Of a DNA stretch of 64,000 bases, positions 12,001-27,000 are shown piece after piece (the stretch's first letter is position 1; each line of letters starts with the position of its first letter). This DNA comes from Capitulum mitella (lineage: Eukaryota > Arthropoda > Thecostraca > Pollicipedomorpha > Pollicipedidae). The stretch is from NCBI GenBank assembly GCA_030062745.1, contig CP099853.1, positions 1,364,001-1,428,000 of the forward strand, in the 5' to 3' direction. The translations under genes were made by a program, and so were the position numbers. The notes beneath the pieces were generated by a model, which was given only the letters and a program-made list of their open reading frames with translations, did no database searches and was not told the origin of the DNA.

Positions 12001-15000
12001 GCCGGAGGCAGTCGGAACTGGGCAGATGTCTGCTTTTTCTTCTTGGTGTTGTTGCCGTAGGCAGTGTAGTTGACACCAGAGCAGCTTTTTTAGCGGGTTT
12101 AATTCACTTGGCATGTCGTTGAAATAGCAAACTGACGTCTAGATTGACGTCTAGCGACATCGTTGTCGATGCCCTGTGAATATTGTAGCGCTGGGCAATG
12201 TATTGTCATTGGTCGTTCGGTTTTAGCCCTTTTGCTAAATTTCAGTGCGTAATGAACAATTGACTGTACCACTTTAAGCGACCACTTTGACAATAACTAA
12301 TCCACGGGCTTGGAATCAGCGATGCTCGCCTTGTAGCTGTGTAACGATGTGCTCATGTATCTGAAACTGAACGCGGCACTGAGCTCAGGATTCTCAGTTG
12401 AAGCCATCGATTTCTAGTAAAATCGCCTGATGTATCGACCGGCTACGGCGGCGGCGACTCTTCTGGGAATTGTGGACAGCGTCAGACGGCGGTCGATCGC
12501 CGTTAAATACGTTTGTCAAGCGGCCATCTGGGCAGCCATTCATAATTGATTTTGGGTATCGGGAGTTGAATTAAGCCAGCTGCTGAGCCAGACTGTGGAA
12601 AGATATCCAGTGTGATATCTGCTCCGTGACTCGGATACCCAGTTCAGGCGACTTTGCTCGGGAAATTGGTATTTCTGAACGTAATCGGTTGAGACATTTT
12701 TTCAGTCAGAATGAATTTGCGGAGGCTTTCGTGTAAGAGAAGGTGCCTTCTTGAAAGATGAGCAGCTTCGACTGGCGCGGACCCCACCCTCTTCCCATCG
12801 AGCACCGTGACGAACCAGATTACGAAGTTCGCTGATAAGGCTGTAATTTAACCGCGCCGCTATTATCGGATGCTTTTTATAGTGGTGTGCTCATCAGCGG
12901 GCGCTGGACATCGATTGCCGTCCCGGTCTTATCACAAAAGCCAGCCGGGGCGCGCGGCGAGTGCCGGCGTGGCCCGATGGAGACCCGTGAATAGTGCAAC
13001 TCAGCATTTCACTGCTGCATGGGAGACACGGGCCCATTTGGCATGTGTTTACGGTCATGGTGGTCGGAACACTCGAATTCAAGCCTGGCTGCAGCTCATG
13101 GTCTTTCACGCGTGTTCTCTCGAAATAGCTACATTTCAAGACGGAGACTGGTAAGATTGTGTGGGCATTGGTGTGGGTTAAAAAGTTTGCTTCCTTTGAG
13201 AGGACTTACCCTGTCTGAAACGCCGGGGGACATGGGGGACATGTTGACACGTAGGGAACATGTAGACATCACGCTTCGCGAGAAAGCAACACGATGTTTC
13301 CATGCGTACCACGAAACAGCTTATGGAAACTATGCGGCGTTAAATTACTTCGGGAAATGAAAGAGGCTTAATGACAGGATCATGCAGTTCAGTTTAGTAA
13401 GTGTACCGCAGGTCGTTGGATTGTTAAAGAGTGATTAAATCTACGGTCGTCTTCAGTCATAACGTTTGCGTCAAAACGTACCGGCCGAAAACGTTTCCTG
13501 AGTTTCTCAGGAGTTCTTCCGTCGCTGCCGCCCGAGGCGAAATAAGGAGGACGTATCTTACTGTCGGATGTGACGCAACTATCCATGTTGTGTGGCGTCA
13601 TGTGCTGTCCAGATGTGGTTCGCACGTGGGATCAAACAAAAACCCGACCACCTGAAACACCCTGCCCCACCCCACCCCCACCCGCCGCCCAGCACCCCCG
13701 CGATAAATATGAAAAGCTGCGTCGTTGGGCGGGAAGGGTTGCATGTGTTTGAGGCTTGTAGCTCGTAAACTTACATTTGTTTTAGGTTTTGTCATTGGTG
13801 ACGACGTCCTCATACCAATTTTGAAATCGCCCCGTTGTCTTTGTTCTATGCGTTGCCTATCCATTGTTTGTTCATTAAGTGGTTCAGGAATGCAACTAGC
13901 GAGGTGTCGACTATGTGTTACGTCGTAGCGCAGTTTTGGCATCAGCTTCCGATGTCACTCAGCCGACCGGTGCGCTCTGGTGCTGAGCTGGACTTCGCTT
14001 AGTGACTGAATAGATTTCTCCAGTGGCGTCCCGCTGGTCCTCGTATGGTCGACCGCAGTATGCAGAACAAAGGTAACGAATCTTTTACGCCAGACATGAA
14101 CCAGTCACTTCTAGACGTGTGCCGGGATCCCGATGGAATGCGGGTTGTCGTCGTTTTCCATCCGATTCCCAGTTCACCATGAAACTGTTTCCTCACGTAG
14201 GAGGTTTTGCTCTAACAGCACACGGCCTTTCCGAGATGACGTGATGACGTACTCAGGTCTGCGAAGGTTTCAACGCAGAACGGAGTTAAACGTGCGCTCG
14301 TTCGCGGTCAGTGCATATGTCTGGTCACAGCACCGTCGACAGGACGTTATTCTGGTGCCGGTAGCGATTTTTACCCCACGTTTCCGCATCACGTGCGCTG
14401 CTGCCCAGGAAACCCGGCGAACCCGCCCCCTGCCAGTAAGCGGGGTTTCTGACGGGTTTCGGTTCCCAAACGGACCGCGTATGGCGTCTGTGAACCGCCG
14501 CCGAGGCTGGATCAGCCCTTCTGGTCCGAATCCGGTCCGAATCTGGTCCGAATGTGGTCCAGATCTGGTCGCCACGGCCTACAGGGGCTCCGCGGCACCT
14601 TGCCAGGGACCAACGGCCGGCGGCGGCCGCGGCTGCGGGCTTCTCGTTCGAGGGCGTTGTTCCGGTTTGGTTTTCTCGGTTGAGGGACGGCGTTCCTGTT
14701 CGGAGTTCCGCCACTGGAGGGCGCCGGTCCGGTTTGGTTTTCTCGGTTGAGGGACGGCGTTCCTGTTCGGAGTTCCGCCACTGGAGGGCGCCGGTCCGGT
14801 TTGGTTTTCTCGGTTGAGGGACGGCGTTCCTGTTCGGAGTTCCGCCACTGGAGCGCTGGTCTGGTTTGGTTTTCTCGGTTGAGGGACGGCGTTCCTGTTC
14901 GGAGTTCCGCCACTGGAGGGCGCTGGTCCGGTCGGGAGTGTCTCGATGGGGAACGATGCGCCTGATCGAGCGCTGCCGGTCCGACCGAAGGTACGGCTGG

Positions 15001-18000
15001 CGCCCGAACGGACGGCGAAACTGGTCAGGAGTAGGACATCGTGCCTTTCCGCCGGTTCTCGGAAAGCAGCCGCGCGGCCTGGTTTGGACCGCGGATTTCC
15101 GGCGGTGCGTGACGTCCTCGCTCCAGGCGGACCGGCGTGGTGATCAGTCACTACGATCAGCGAAATCGGCAGTTACATTCTGCACTTGTAACCGAGGGAC
15201 AGTTTCGAAGTGAGGACGCCGTTCTTAAGGTTGTTTTTGCGTACCGGCCATTTAGGTATCGCGAAGAGCACTTGTTTGTACAGCGACCCATGACAGTTGT
15301 CCTCGCGCATTACTCGAATAATAGCCGACTGGAGGCGTGCTAAACGGATCATTACGTCGCCACGCGGTGCCCAGATGTGCCCGTTCACACCTGGGGCGGG
15401 TGTCTCGGAAACCGTTTACGGCTCGTTTGCCCGGCTCCCCGTCGGCCGTCCTTGACCTCGCCGAGGCGCGCACCACCTCCCGCCAGGTGCGTCCAGGACG
15501 ACCTGCGGACGGCTGGCCTGCCCCCCCCCCCGCTGCTTCGCAGGTCAGCGCCGGGCGAGCGTATCTGCGAATCTGCGAATACGCAGATATACGAATAGTT
15601 GTGCGAATCTGCGAATACGCTGGCGCCGCACGGCGACAGGTTTCAGCGCCCGGCCGTGTGGCACGCAAGTGTCGGGCCGTGCCGGCGGCCTCCGGGACTT
15701 CTCTGCTGAGCTGGAGTTGGACTCAGCTCAGAGGGGCGGAGCGGCAACGTACTGCACCGTCCTCTGGTCGCTGGCCGGGCCTCTGTTCTCCGTCCTCTGG
15801 CTGCTGGCCTCTGGTCCCCGGCCGCTGGCCGCTGACCGCTGGCCTCTGGTCGCTGATCGCTGGCCTCTGGTCGCTGTCCGCTGGCCTCTGGTCGCTGTCC
15901 GCTGGCCTCTGGTCGCTGGCTGTTGCCTCTGGTCGCTGTCCGCTGGCCTCTGGTCGCCGGTCGCTGTCCGCTGGCCGCTGCCTGTTGGTCGCTGGGCGCT
16001 GGCGTCTGGTCGCTGGTCGCCGTCCGCCGGCCAGTTGATTAGGCGGCGCGCTGGCCGGGCCGATATCGACGCGGCGGCCGGCAGCCGGCGGCCGCTCCGC
16101 TCCTGGAAGCGAGTCGCCTCCTAGATGCCACGCCTCGCCTCGCCTCGCCGGGGTCGATGTGGCGTCGAGCTCGGTGGTCGCCGGGCCGCTGCCGTCGGAC
16201 GGGCACCCGGAACGCCGCCTTGGCGGGACGGAGCGGACCGGAACGCGTCCGGAACAGCCGGGGCCCCGGCCCCAGAGCCTCTGCCAGGGGCAGGACCAGA
16301 ACGGACTGGAGCGTGTCCGGACCCGGCGGGACGTTCCGTGAGGTGTTCCGGTTTGAACGCGCTGCGAGGCCGCCGGATCGGGCGGCAGCGTGCCGGGACG
16401 CGTCCTGTGGCGACCGGACGCGGCAGTGACCGCAGAGACGGGTGTGGGCGGAACGGAGGCGCCTGAGATGGGGAGGGGTCGTGAGGGGCCTGAACCGCTA
16501 TAGGCCCGGGAGGGTACCACTTACGGGACCAGCATCGCGTTGATAAATCATCTCGGTTTGAAGCCTGTTTCTAACGATGCTTAAAAGTGTCGTGGTCGGT
16601 GGCGATCTTGCTTACAAACCTTAACTGGTCAGCTTTCGCTTTTTGCGGCGGCGTCCAGACCCCTTTCCCCCCCCCCCCCGTCTTGCAGCCTGTGCCACGT
16701 TCGCCTGTCGTCAGGCGGGCGCCGCGCCACGTCCGTGTCTCAGACGGGCCGCGTCGCGTTCGTCTCGTGTGCACCGGGACCGTCGTCGGACGCTTTCTCC
16801 GCCGGCGCCCGCAGAGCGAAACCGGGCCGCTCGCCGCCGCCGCCGCCGCCGACGCGCCAACGACAGCCGGCCGGGACGACCGCTCGATTACGTCACAGGG
16901 GGGAGGCACATCCGGGGGCGAGGGGTGGACGCTGATGGATTGTCGCTTGCGAGCCGCCGGCGGCCGCGCCAAGCGCGGGCCGACGACTTGTGTCTCGTTT
17001 TTGCGAATGAGTTTGATTCCAGGTGGCGGTTCGCGATTTCTGGGCATGTGGGTCGTCAGGCCGGTCCTAGAATGGAAACCAGCCTGGGTGATGAAGGAAC
17101 CGTGGAAGAATTGCGATGGCGTCTGTTGCCAGACCAGCTGCGACTCGCTCCTAACTTGCAGCTAAATTGCTCCTTTGTGGTAACTCGTTCCTTGGCCCAG
17201 CGTGTCTTAGGCTGGTTGTTGGATGTGTTTCGCACACCCCGATGTCGGTGTGCGAAATGTCGGTGTGGGTGTCGGTGATGTCGGTGCTGCTAGTTTTGCA
17301 TAGCTCTCGTCGTGCAGTGGCCCAGTAAGATTCATATGGCTCGCCAAGTATGGTTGCTAACCGGCAGTTACGTTCACAGGCATAAGAACGTTTAGGAAGT
17401 TTGTTTTCCCAGGTTTAGGCCTTTTTCATGGACGTCCATAGAGCCAATTTTTTTCAGACCTAGTGTGGTTGCCGCCCTACCAACCCAAAAACCCGCCACG
17501 CGGATGCTGTTTGCACGCAGCTCAAACCCGTGGGAGCGTTGGATGAGTGGTCAAACCCCGTAACCTTTCAGAGTCACAGTTGTTTTCGCATTTGGCATTC
17601 ATCATTTTTCCGACTTCCGAGCACCACTATGGTGACCCAGTCTTAAATCATTCTGGAGCTCTTCTTCGGCCCCGGATGACGGGAGCCCGACTCCAGTGGG
17701 TGGACTTGTATGCGACGGCGGCGGCTCTGAAATAGACGCCCTGGGGGATAGGTCAATCGGCCGGCGCCGACCTGTGACGTCACGACAGACCGGTCGCCAT
17801 GGTTACCGGATGCCGCCACTTTCATTCCTGAGGGTGTGTTGGGTGTGGGTCACCGCTGGCCTGACGCCCAACGCTCATAGAATTCATGTTAAATCTCTGC
17901 AGCTGGTGGTGGGGGGGGGGGGCACGTGTCCTTCCAAAATACTTTCAAGGCCCATCCCTGCTTCCGAGCTATTTTGTTCCATCTAACACGGTTCGCGTGA

Positions 18001-21000
18001 GATTGTCTGGATGAAGTATGCAACGCTGTCCTGCAAAATGTTGACAGAACTCCCGGTATTGTCAAACGCCGGTAACATGCAGCTTCTAAATTATTTCAGT
18101 TGTAAAACAGTGGCGGAACGGGTCATTACTGCTCCTGCTGTCTCCTTGCGTGCCTCTGGGAAGTGCTGGTCGTGCAAAACATCCGCAGCGGCTTTACTGG
18201 GCAACCGTTTGCGATTTCAGATCGGCAAACCATTTGGTTGTGATACTTTACGGCATACTTCTGTAATTTTGCGCGTTTTGTGGCAGCCTTTACTTCTAGC
18301 CAAGCGTAATTTCTAGTCCTTCAAGTGTTTCTAGCAATAATAAGTCGTCGCTTTCTGTACAGTCACTGTTGTGTTTTCCTGGGCTGGGAATGCGACTTAC
18401 AATAATAATGTTACAATCACCGGCGCTGCCCGTGATTGTAATATTGCCTTGCGTCTGGATACAGGACGTGGTTACCCGAACCAGCGGCTGATTCATTTCA
18501 GCTGCCACACAGACCGGCTGCAGGTCTTGGAATTCGTCAGCGTGGTGAGCGTGAACTGTGCGTTATGGGCCGCGGACGGTTTCCATTTGTAATTCGTGCG
18601 CCAGTCGAGCACCGGTTATCTGACGCTGTCGATATTTCGGCAAGCACGTGGTTTGGGATTGCCAGCGACCGTTGCGGGACAGGTGATTTCTGTTCTGAGG
18701 TATGCCGAAATACCTGCGTGATCTCGCCATGGACCGGACATTGGGCTGAATGCGTTATGAACGCGATGGCTTGTCGTGCGGGTGCAGGAACGAGGAACTT
18801 CGCCTCCCACTGTTCTGTTTATTGGGTCGGCGAGATTTTAGAAAAATAATTCCTTCAGAGTCGTTCGTGTTACCACCACCACCATCACGTATACGTATCT
18901 TGTTCTTGAGCTGGAGTTTTTAAAAACGTAGGCGGTATACCACATTGCGCTATATGGTATAGCAGAGCCAGGTAATGGCATACTGTTAATATCGAACCCC
19001 ACGACATGCGCGTCCCAAATCCCCCGTGCTGTGCGAGCCGAGTTCCGTGCGCGAGCTCGATCCTGAGGTCGGGGAGGTCGTATCAGCCGCGGACCGGGGC
19101 GGGGATTCCCTGCTCTTCTGTTTCCGAGATGATAACTGCACGGATCTGGACACAGTGGCCCCGCCAACAATGAACGGAAGCCAGCGCAGGCCGGGTCGGC
19201 TGGACTCCTGTTGGGTGAGGACAGCAAGTAACTTGGGTTTGATTTGTACGGCTGTTGTTATTCCCTGTGTTAATATATCCTTGTTCATTAGAAGACCAGC
19301 TCGACATTGGCGAAAGCCGCGTGTCTGCGAGTTGTCGGCTTGTGGTGGTCTAAGGTTTCTGTCGTTGGCAATGTCCGGCAGCGGTTCCCAGAAGGTCTGC
19401 GATGGGTGATCTGCCGGCGATCGCGGGACGATGTCTGTGTTTGTTGCACCTCGGGCGGTCAGGTCGTCAAGTCCACCTGTGTTTGTTGCACCTCGGGCGG
19501 TCAGGTCGTCAAGTCCACCTGTGTTTGTTGCACCTCGGGCGGTCAGGTCGTCAAGTCCACCTGTGTTTGTTGCACCTCGGGCGGTCAGGTCGTCAAGTCC
19601 ACCTGTGTTTGTTGCACCTCGGGCGGTCAGGTCGTCAAGTCCACCTGTGTTTGTTGCACCTCGGGCGGTCAGGTCGTCAAGTCCACCGGAACAATTTGAA
19701 GGGCGCCGTACGTTGTGGGGCAGGCTAAAGCGCATGGTGCTCTTTCAGTTCGCATTCTTGGAGGGGAACCGGAACCGTCGATGAAGCATAGTTAATGGGT
19801 CTTGAAGACGAATGCCTTCAGCCTGAAATCCGGTTCGCCGATGATATTGACGTTGGGATGAAATATCTTGGACGGAGGGAATTGAACTGATGACAGCCAG
19901 CTATTTTATGGAACGCGTAACCTATTTGGCCTGACGTATGATTCCAATAAACCCCCGAAGTCGGAGTGCGTGATGGCCCGTGTACGACTGCCGCTGCGAG
20001 AAGTATGTGATTCTGCTGGACTCCTCGCTCAGATGATGCACGGCCGTGCTGCTCGGGGACGACTCTGCTACGCTCTGTGACAGTCGAGTCATAAAAACGT
20101 GTTCTGTCGGTGTCGGTCGTCACGTCTCGAGCTCTGAGACCATCCGTCGCTGCTGCCGGCCACTTACGGAACTCGTTCGCCTTTCGCACGAGCTGAGCGC
20201 TCTCCAGAACTGGAGCCTTGAAGCGCACCAGCATGGCCCCGGTATGCCATGGCTCGCGGGAAGAATTGTCGGCAGAACGTCATCGCGTCGGTAGTCATGG
20301 TCGGAACGGTGCGGATCGGCGCGCGGTGTAGAATTCCGAGACGGAAATAAGGGCAGGCAGCAGTGCTGTAGTCACACTCGTCCGCTGTTGCGCTACGCAC
20401 ACTGTATGAACCACAACAGCGACGAAGGCAAAACTTCTGGGTAGGCGTGGACTCCAAGGGGATCTTTTCAGATCGGACGGTAAAAAACGTAGCAGTCTTA
20501 ATAGTTCCTGTAGAATACATACTTCAAGTTTTGGAGACAAAAATGGAAAACTCGGAAAATTGGAAAACTGGTCGAGTGCTAGCCGAGCCGGCTGAACTCG
20601 GGCTGCCCTTCGCTGCCCCCGGCTCCGGGTCAGCAGCCTCCGTGCCGGCCCGGCCACGGCTGGGTCGTCACGACCGCGGCGGACCGCTTGCCACAGACGG
20701 AAATCGCCTCCGACTCCGTCTGGCCGCGGCGGAGCTCGGCAGGCGTCCGCGGCCGCGGCCGCAATGAACGGCGCGGCGAGTCCACGGTACGCAGACGCGT
20801 CCGCTGACGGGGGAGGGGGAGGAAGCAATGGTGGTGTGACACCACGGAGTGCCACCTGATGTCTTTGAGCCCGGGGGGGATGATTCAGCTCTCCGAGTGC
20901 CGGTGGTGGACTTTGGAGCGCAGTGGTGCCGGTGGTTGGCGGTTGGACCCTGCCCCGTTGTGCGACGCCGGTGACTGGGTCCGTGTTGGCGGCTTAGGTC

Positions 21001-24000
21001 TGAGGGCTTGCAGAAGTGGCCTGCTTGAGTGGCGTCGCAATTTGGTTATGCGTCACGCTGTTCCAAGAGGAGTTCTGCTTCTGGCAACCAAATGTTTTAT
21101 GGTGTTTTTTTCTGTTATGGAAACGTTAATCTGGTATCCCTTTATTGTTTACAGATGATTTCTCATCGTACATATGCCGTAAATTACCCCATTTTAACTA
21201 CGAAAGATCAAGAAAACATCACAGGAATAACGAATTGGTTGATAAAGTGACAGATTTATTGGCATTTCACGCATATTGTCGAGAGGAAATTCGAAGATAC
21301 AACTTGGACCTAGTATGATGTCCCAACATGATACCATTGCCCTTGCCGCTGGCCTCGGCTGGCTGGGCATCAGACCTAACGTCATCGGAACCTGAACCTT
21401 GCTTGACGCAAGCGAGCACTGTCCGGACCTGACGTTTTGACCCCACCCTTGAGATGCGTCGTGATATCAGGTCTGACTTCACGTCAACGCAGTCTGACTT
21501 TTCACCGTTCCTTGTGATGTGTGACGACGTCAGCTCTGATCAAACGGGCCGGCCTCCGTGCTCGTGATGACGTCACAGCCCGGGTTGGTCTGTTTGCCGG
21601 CGCTGATTGGCCATGTCAACATCCGTGAGGTGATCCTGGAGCATGGCCGTCCGGCGTCACCAACACTGCCGTCACCACAGGCACCACAGTCATCACAGAC
21701 ACCACTCCTGTAGTGAGGTGTGTCCATTGGCCTAGCAGCCATTGAGACAGATAGGGCGGGGAGCGTACCGTCTTTGGACTAACTTAGCGTGCGGTCAAGA
21801 GTGATTGCATGAAATTGCCACAAGATGGTTTTGGCCTGTGCACTTTAGAAGCGGTCCTGATGCGGTCACCGAGACAGTGAGCTTTCGCCACTCTGGCATT
21901 CTGTCGCTGTGACGGCGAACTGTGTCCCCCCCCCCTCCCGGTCGGCGCTAGCTCTGACACCCTCACAAAGGTCTGACAGTGACCTTCGCCACCCAGCAGT
22001 GAGTTCGCCCAGAGCGGTGAGCTCTGATGGTTTGCTCTGCCCTCTCCCTGTGAGCTCTGCCATTGAGCTTTGACGGCCGGCGGTGAGCTGTGGCATGCCC
22101 CGGGGGGCCGCCGAGCGGAGCTGCGGCCCCACAGTCGGTGCGGCCGCGGTGAAAGCCTGGTTCCGGCTGCCCGGTGCCGTCCGGCGGACGCGCTGATCAA
22201 GACACGGAGAGCCATGGCTCAGCGGAGTATGTCAGCCTGCTCTGACGATGCGGAAAATTCGCGGCCGCCCTTTGTGACGGGAAGTTCTCCAGTAATGGTC
22301 CGTGTTATATTTAAACCCATTCTTTGTGCATGGTTCCGTTTCAGTTTCATTCTAGCGAAGAATCGAGTGGAGATGCATTTGACGTGTGCATATGCCTATG
22401 CGTATTGCTTTTCCAGACCGGTTGAAATAGCAGCAGTCATAGACAAACGGCAAGGGTTTTGATGAGCGCTTTGAATGGCAGCGTCACCGGAAACCCCGCC
22501 CCTTGGCGCGGCGTAGGAGCATGTGATAGGCCACTGGACGCCTCGTCCGACCCGACCCCGGACGTTGCGCAATCGACTGGCGTCTTTCCGTTGACAGTGT
22601 CGGTTGACCCCCTCCGATCTTGATCCAAACGATCCAGACGGTCCCGGGGCGGTGAGAGGTCTAGGCGATGTGTCGTATCGTGGTGCGGGATGGTGGACCA
22701 CACGTGACAAGGGGTCAGTGACACTTTCGCGAAGTTAAACAGGAGAAAGGACGATTCATTCAGTGATATGTCCGGCATGTGTCGTTAAAATTTTCGAATG
22801 CATATCGCTGTGCAGTGTCGCTAGAGCTGAGCAGCGATTGATATTTTGTCATTTGTGATTCACTCTTCATAGCTCTTTTGCTCATGTCATCAAAACCCAG
22901 CAGATGCCACCTGGCGCATGATAGCCACACTTCTTGCGGAAGGGCATTGCAGCCGCGAAAATGGATAAACTAAAAGCGTTGGTTTGCGCACATCACGTAC
23001 TGACTGCACTTTGACCCTTGCTGGCACGATCCCCCTTCCCCCTCCTCGCAGTGACGCCTGGACTAGCCTCGATCTGTCAAACCGTTGCTGTCTCCGTACT
23101 GGGGGAAGGGATGGGGGATCCGGAGTTTGGACCGGGGTTGGACGCTGCACCGTGCCGCGTTACAGAGGCGTGGCAGCGGACACGTGGCAGTGTTGTGCTC
23201 GGGTCCGCGTCCCTTCCGGCCTTTGTTCTGGGGTGTCGCAAGCGGCCGTCGGGCTCTGTTAGCGCCGCGGAGCGGGAGGAATGTTGCTGTTTGTTCACGG
23301 CTCGGCCTGTTTCACTTTCTCCCGGCCGGCGCAGGCGCCGCGGCGGGTAATGGCTCGGTCAGGCTGCGAAGCGTGAGCGCTGGGCGGTCTCTCTGTTTCA
23401 GAGGTGGCGGCTGTTTTTGGGTCATTGTTGACGCTGTGGGTCGGGTTGTGTCGCGGCCGTTCGGCGGTTTTCGTGGGAAAAATGTCGTCGCTGGCCGGAT
23501 TCGAACCGCGGCCCTCCGGCCCGGGCCTCACGAGTAAGATCGAACCGACTCCGAGAGGCGGCCCTGCGTCAGACTCAGACTCGGACTCAGCCTGTTATTG
23601 AGACCGTCCAACATGAACGGTGCCTTTTGAAGCCGCTCTTCATTGTCGAAAACAACGAAAAACAGTGGAAAGGTCATCGTGAGTAAACGTAAGAGGAGTA
23701 TTCACACTGTCAGTCTACAGCCTTGTCTGTCAGCTTGTATTTTGCACGTCACCTTCGTAGGAATCTCTGTCGGCGTTTGGCGTGACCCGAAGGGTTTTGA
23801 GATCTGTTTCCAGGTGTCAGTATCCGTGTCATGGCGTAGCTGAGTCAAGTGGCTCTCCGTAAACCGACCCTCAGAACGGTTCCAGCCGCGCGCCGGCGCC
23901 GAACGCCGGGCCCCTAGGCGACCCCAGCCGCCGAGCGCCCCCAGGCCCCAGGTGTCAGACGGCAGAGAGGCGGTCTCGCTGAATGACGGCAGGGTTCTGC

Positions 24001-27000
24001 GGCCTGCCGTTTGAGAGATTGCGACGCTATCGGACCAGTGCACGCTGCCGGATCCAAATTTTGCGCTGAGCGAGGGGCACAGGTCTCCAACCGTGTAAAC
24101 GAACCTGCCCCCAGATGTTTTGCTTTCTTCTCGAACACGGGCATCTTTGTTCCGTCATTTTCCAAGGGTGGCATACATGTGATCTTTTTTCTTGAAAACA
24201 AAATATCCGCAACGTCCGTCCAAAGCGGGATAAAAGCCACGTCGGTCCGGGTTTTCTGCAAAAGGGGACGATGGCCTCCACTCCTTCCGGGTGCGCCCCT
24301 GCCGTCGTGTTTGAACGCGTCGCTTGGCGGCCAGCGGTATCTGGTTTTCCCGCGCCGCTCGGTCGGCCATGAGGCGGCAGGTGACGGCCGCCGTTAGTCA
24401 CGTCGGGCGCCGTCGGCGACGGCGTCCGACAGACGGGCGCCGCCGGCGTGATCGTTGGCAGCGGACGGTGCCGGACTGGGATCGTCCGTGGACCGCGTGG
24501 CCCACGGATGAAGGTCTGGGGAAGCGGCGAAACATACGTGGGGCTGATGCGTGGTGGCGGCGCTCTTTGCACTTGGACCGGTGTCTCGACGCGCGTTAAC
24601 GTTCGCCACGATATCGGAGCTCTACTGCGAATATGGTATGAACTCTGAACCCTGCCCATGAACTCCATAAGCCCTGCTGCGCAGGTGTTTACAGGAGTGG
24701 ATAGGCCTCCCCAGCCGCCGAACCGGGCAACGCCGGAGGGTGTTTGTCGTGTTGTACAGTGCCACGGCACGGCCGCCTCGTGACCTGCTGGCCCCTTTGG
24801 CTGCGGGCTTCATACTGGCGTCAGTCCTGGGAATCGAACCCAGTACCTGCACCACACCGGACTCCGTCCCCCGAACCCCGCCCAAGCGGACTATGGTCGT
24901 TCGATTCTGACGTGTTCGAAGACGGTTTGCGTCGTCATCGCAGGGCTCGGGACGCCGAAATTGAGCTGGTTTCTCTCGATCCGCCGCGGACCGGAATGCC
25001 GAAATCTGTCCTCACGTCTGCGACGGGCCGCCAGGACAAAGGTTGTTTGCAGTCGGTTCCGGCTCCTTTGTGATGCGAGGACAGTTTTCTCGCTGCAGAG
25101 TGCGCAACGCCGGGCTGTTGGGGACTGGAGCCAGCTGGTTTGCTGGCTCTGTGTCGCCCGCTGGTCTCGAATATAGTTGCTGTTGGTGCTATTGCTGGGA
25201 ACACTTCTCATAGTACTTGCCGTATGACCTTGCGTTCATGGCAAGCCCAGTCGCAAACCACCAAACAGCCAAACTCGCAGTTGACCTAGAATAAGCAGCC
25301 GAACATCAACAAACCTCAGATTGTGCCGGAGGTGAGGCTGCTGCCAGGCATGTGATGTGGTGGCGTCATACGGACCATAACGCCATCTGTCCCGGCGGTA
25401 AACCGAGAAGCCAATCTGATTCGGGCGGTGGCCGCACTGATTGTTGTTTACGAACACGCCGCGCTTTCGTAAGAGGGCTGCTGCGTTCCGGACGGAGGAA
25501 GTTGCTATTGTGTCACGTAAGTGACGGCCATTGTGCCGGAGACGTCTGTGGTGCAGTTTCCCTCCTGCGCGCCACTTTGCGTGCGATGCTGCTGCGCGTG
25601 ACTGCGTCTGCGCTGCGCCGGAATTCCCGCTCACCTCGGAGCTCGATTGGCTGGTCCTCATGCTCATGGTCGTCATGAGGTGCCGGCTTCAGGGTCTCAG
25701 GTGGCTCGAGCGGCCGTAACCTGTCCGTTGAAGCACTCGTGTCGAGTTCGACTTGTCAGCTTTATTGGAGCCTGGGCGCCGGATCTCCAGGCGGATGTGC
25801 GCCCTAACACATATCAGCTCTCGAATTAGATGTGTTTCAGGAGGCAGCGGCACTCGGCGATGTCTGAAATATGGGATGGTGAAGACTAACGTAGATATGT
25901 CTCTAGGACATATTTTGAAGAAATCGCTTATCGAGGCGTTGATGCGGGAGGGTGCGCACGTTTAATCCGGTAACGACCTCGCGTTTAATTTGATTTCTCA
26001 CTAGAGGTCCAGATCGTTACACGGGGTTGATTTAAGCCAGTCCGACATGTCCCCCGGGAATCGAACATGATCCGAGTGTTCAGCTACTGCGAGGATCATT
26101 CAGGCGTGTGCCTCGTTTCGAGACACTGTGCTGCCGGTCTCGACTGTGACAGTGTGAAGACCTCGCCGTCGGAATCGTTTGTCCAGGACTGACTTCAGGC
26201 CGCCGCTGGCCGGTCCGCGCCCGGCCGGTGCGCGATTGATGGGGGCCTGGCGTGCCCTCTGCTCAGGTGGTATCGCTCAGGGGCTTGTTTGTGTGCTGCT
26301 TTAATGGCGTGCGTGCGCTACTCCTGCGATTTGGCCGGCATGGCCGCAGGATACCGCGGCCATTTCGGGAGCTGCCGTGGGCCATTACGGCCCGGCGTTG
26401 ATATTGCGTGGAAGTATCTCCTCGCATCGCTCGGAAATTGCTCTCAGAACGCCGCATAGTAACGCAGTCGGACCACTCTGCCTCGGCAATCCATCTTCAT
26501 CGCGCGTGCTCTTATCACGCGGCAGGCGCGCCGCGTGACAACCGCTCTCTGCCGGCAGAAATCAACGCACCCGTAGTCCGGAGCCTTGAGCAATCCAGCC
26601 GGTCATCCTGGGGGAGGCCGTGGTACATGATAACCCCCTCCGGCGCGGGGGGGGGCGGATACCGTGAACGCTAAAGGCACATCAAACAGCCGTATCCTTG
26701 TGTGTTTGCTGGTTGTGCATTATTGTTTTCGGTACACAAATGTAAACATTTATCTCTTAAAGCGGAAAAAACATGTGTTGCTTTGGTCGACCTTGTGGCG
26801 ATGGGGATACCCAGCCGCTTCGTCCCCTCCCTTGGACCCGCCCCTGGTCCGTAGTCGTAAAATGGGGACGCAGTCGGACAAGACATCGCCGCCGGGCAGG
26901 CTGTCTGATTCTTCAGCCGCAGCTTAGGGATGGAGCTCTTGCAACTTCCGCTAACGAAGCACCCAGTCAGCAGCGATGAGAGGTGCGTTCTTTGATATGG

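Noticed and set aside
14133-14750. 205-residue + strand open frame in intron 2
   Set aside because: Overlaps the start of the 67-bp minisatellite, competing frames on both strands are equally open, and there is no recognisable domain.
15723-16520. 265-residue minus-strand open frame
   Set aside because: Produced by the GC-rich 21-bp repeat and low stop density; repetitive peptide, no domain.
19307-19784. Cys-rich repeat protein ([14 protein letters not shown] units)
   Set aside because: The 42-bp repeat is open in several frames on both strands, so the peptide repeat follows from the DNA period.
24735-25073. Coding exon on the + strand
   Set aside because: Overlaps the tRNA-like fragment; no domain and no splice-site support.
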